From Pedobacter paludis (lineage in GTDB: Bacteria; Bacteroidota; Bacteroidia; Sphingobacteriales; Sphingobacteriaceae): DNA of 64,000 nt. The translations under genes and the position numbers were made by a program. The notes beneath the pieces are model-generated. The model did no database searches and was not told the origin of the DNA. It worked only from the letters and a program-made list of their open reading frames with translations. Positions 63,874 through 64,000 of this stretch are shown here, piece by piece; positions within the stretch are counted from its first letter, which is position 1, and every line of letters starts with the position of its first letter. Location: contig NZ_QGNY01000003.1 in the NCBI RefSeq assembly GCF_003173575.1, positions 609,956 to 673,955 of the forward strand. Reading direction: 5' to 3'.

Positions 63874-64000
63874 TGTCTAGTCCTGAAATAGCGATACAAA
63901 AAAGAATCGTTATGAGAAGCATTATCAAATCGGGTTACCAAAAGCGTACCCAAAAAGACTATTCGTTATCCTTTAAACATCAGATCGTTTTCGAGATTGA
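63874..64000 (+). mobile_element. Left end of an IS3-family-like insertion sequence, cut by window edge
   Basis: TGTCTAGTCCTGAAATAGCG at 63874-63893 has the TG start and form of the terminal inverted repeats of IS3/IS150-like elements in this family, and the transposase start follows 38 bases from the end. The right end is outside the window. Confidence 0.65.
63912..64000 (+). CDS. Partial IS3-type transposase orfA
   Basis: 29 codons are visible from the ATG at 63912: MRSIIKSGYQKRTQKDYSLS then FKHQIVFEI. The pattern YxxKDYSLSFKxxIV is the N-terminus of IS3-family OrfA DNA-binding proteins. Truncated by the window. Confidence 0.65.
   Translation, partial: MRSIIKSGYQKRTQKDYSLSFKHQIVFEI

Overview
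The window is Bacteroidota DNA, most likely Sphingobacteriaceae close to Pedobacter. Evidence for this: AT-rich core genes; promoters of the TTTG-N19/20-TAnnTTTG type; almost no Shine-Dalgarno sequences; a stand-alone starch-synthase N-terminal domain gene beside panC; a DUF4270 lipoprotein; and palindromic repeats of the kind scattered in these genomes. The genus is an inference.

Positions 1 to about 13,976 look like the right part of a horizontally acquired island. It ends at a 23-base fragment identical in form to the 3' end of a tRNA-Ser gene (13954-13976), the usual scar of tRNA-targeted integration. The island holds: a DUF4062 protein overlapping an AlbA/Schlafen-type ATP-binding protein (867-2881); a stand-alone Mrr-like PD-(D/E)XK protein (3093-3947); a tightly overlapping three-gene operon on the minus strand (8673 to 4155) coding for a small helical protein, a Rad50/SMC-like ATPase with a zinc hook, and a protein with helical repeats and a C-terminal PD-(D/E)XK nuclease; a plus-strand run of three unrecognised small proteins and an SRAP (HMCES/YedK) protein; a class C beta-lactamase-like serine hydrolase; and an erythromycin-esterase-like protein. 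The three-gene operon resembles the ABC-three-component/Lamassu style of phage defence and is the best candidate for an undescribed system here.

From about 14,000 the window is ordinary chromosome. 14-22 kb carries a DPP-IV-like peptidase, a NAD-binding protein, a periplasmic GH3 (NagZ-like) glycosidase, a thioredoxin-like protein, a TatD-like hydrolase and a TcdA-like enzyme. 22.2-23.1 kb holds three head-to-head palindromic repeat pairs, the first containing a DUF559 gene. 23.1-29.2 kb is an AddA/AddB-like helicase-nuclease pair. 29.2-30.1 kb is a second palindrome family followed by an IS200/RAYT-type transposase. 30-39 kb carries an acetyltransferase, a broken nucleotidyltransferase gene, a VOC protein, pdhB, a DUF1801 protein, tex, an MscS channel and pnuC.

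39-50 kb is the information-processing core: rplM-rpsI-rpsB-tsf, nagA, pyrH-frr and, convergent to these, rimP-nusA-infB with a terminator-like hairpin in its leader. 50-60.5 kb carries an acyl-CoA dehydrogenase, the panC-panD-flippase operon, a GT5-domain protein, a DUF4270 lipoprotein, glmS (with a perfect palindrome at its promoter) and aspS. The last 3 kb is an ECF sigma factor, an anti-sigma-like membrane protein and a secreted repeat protein, then the left end of an IS3-type element cut by the window edge.
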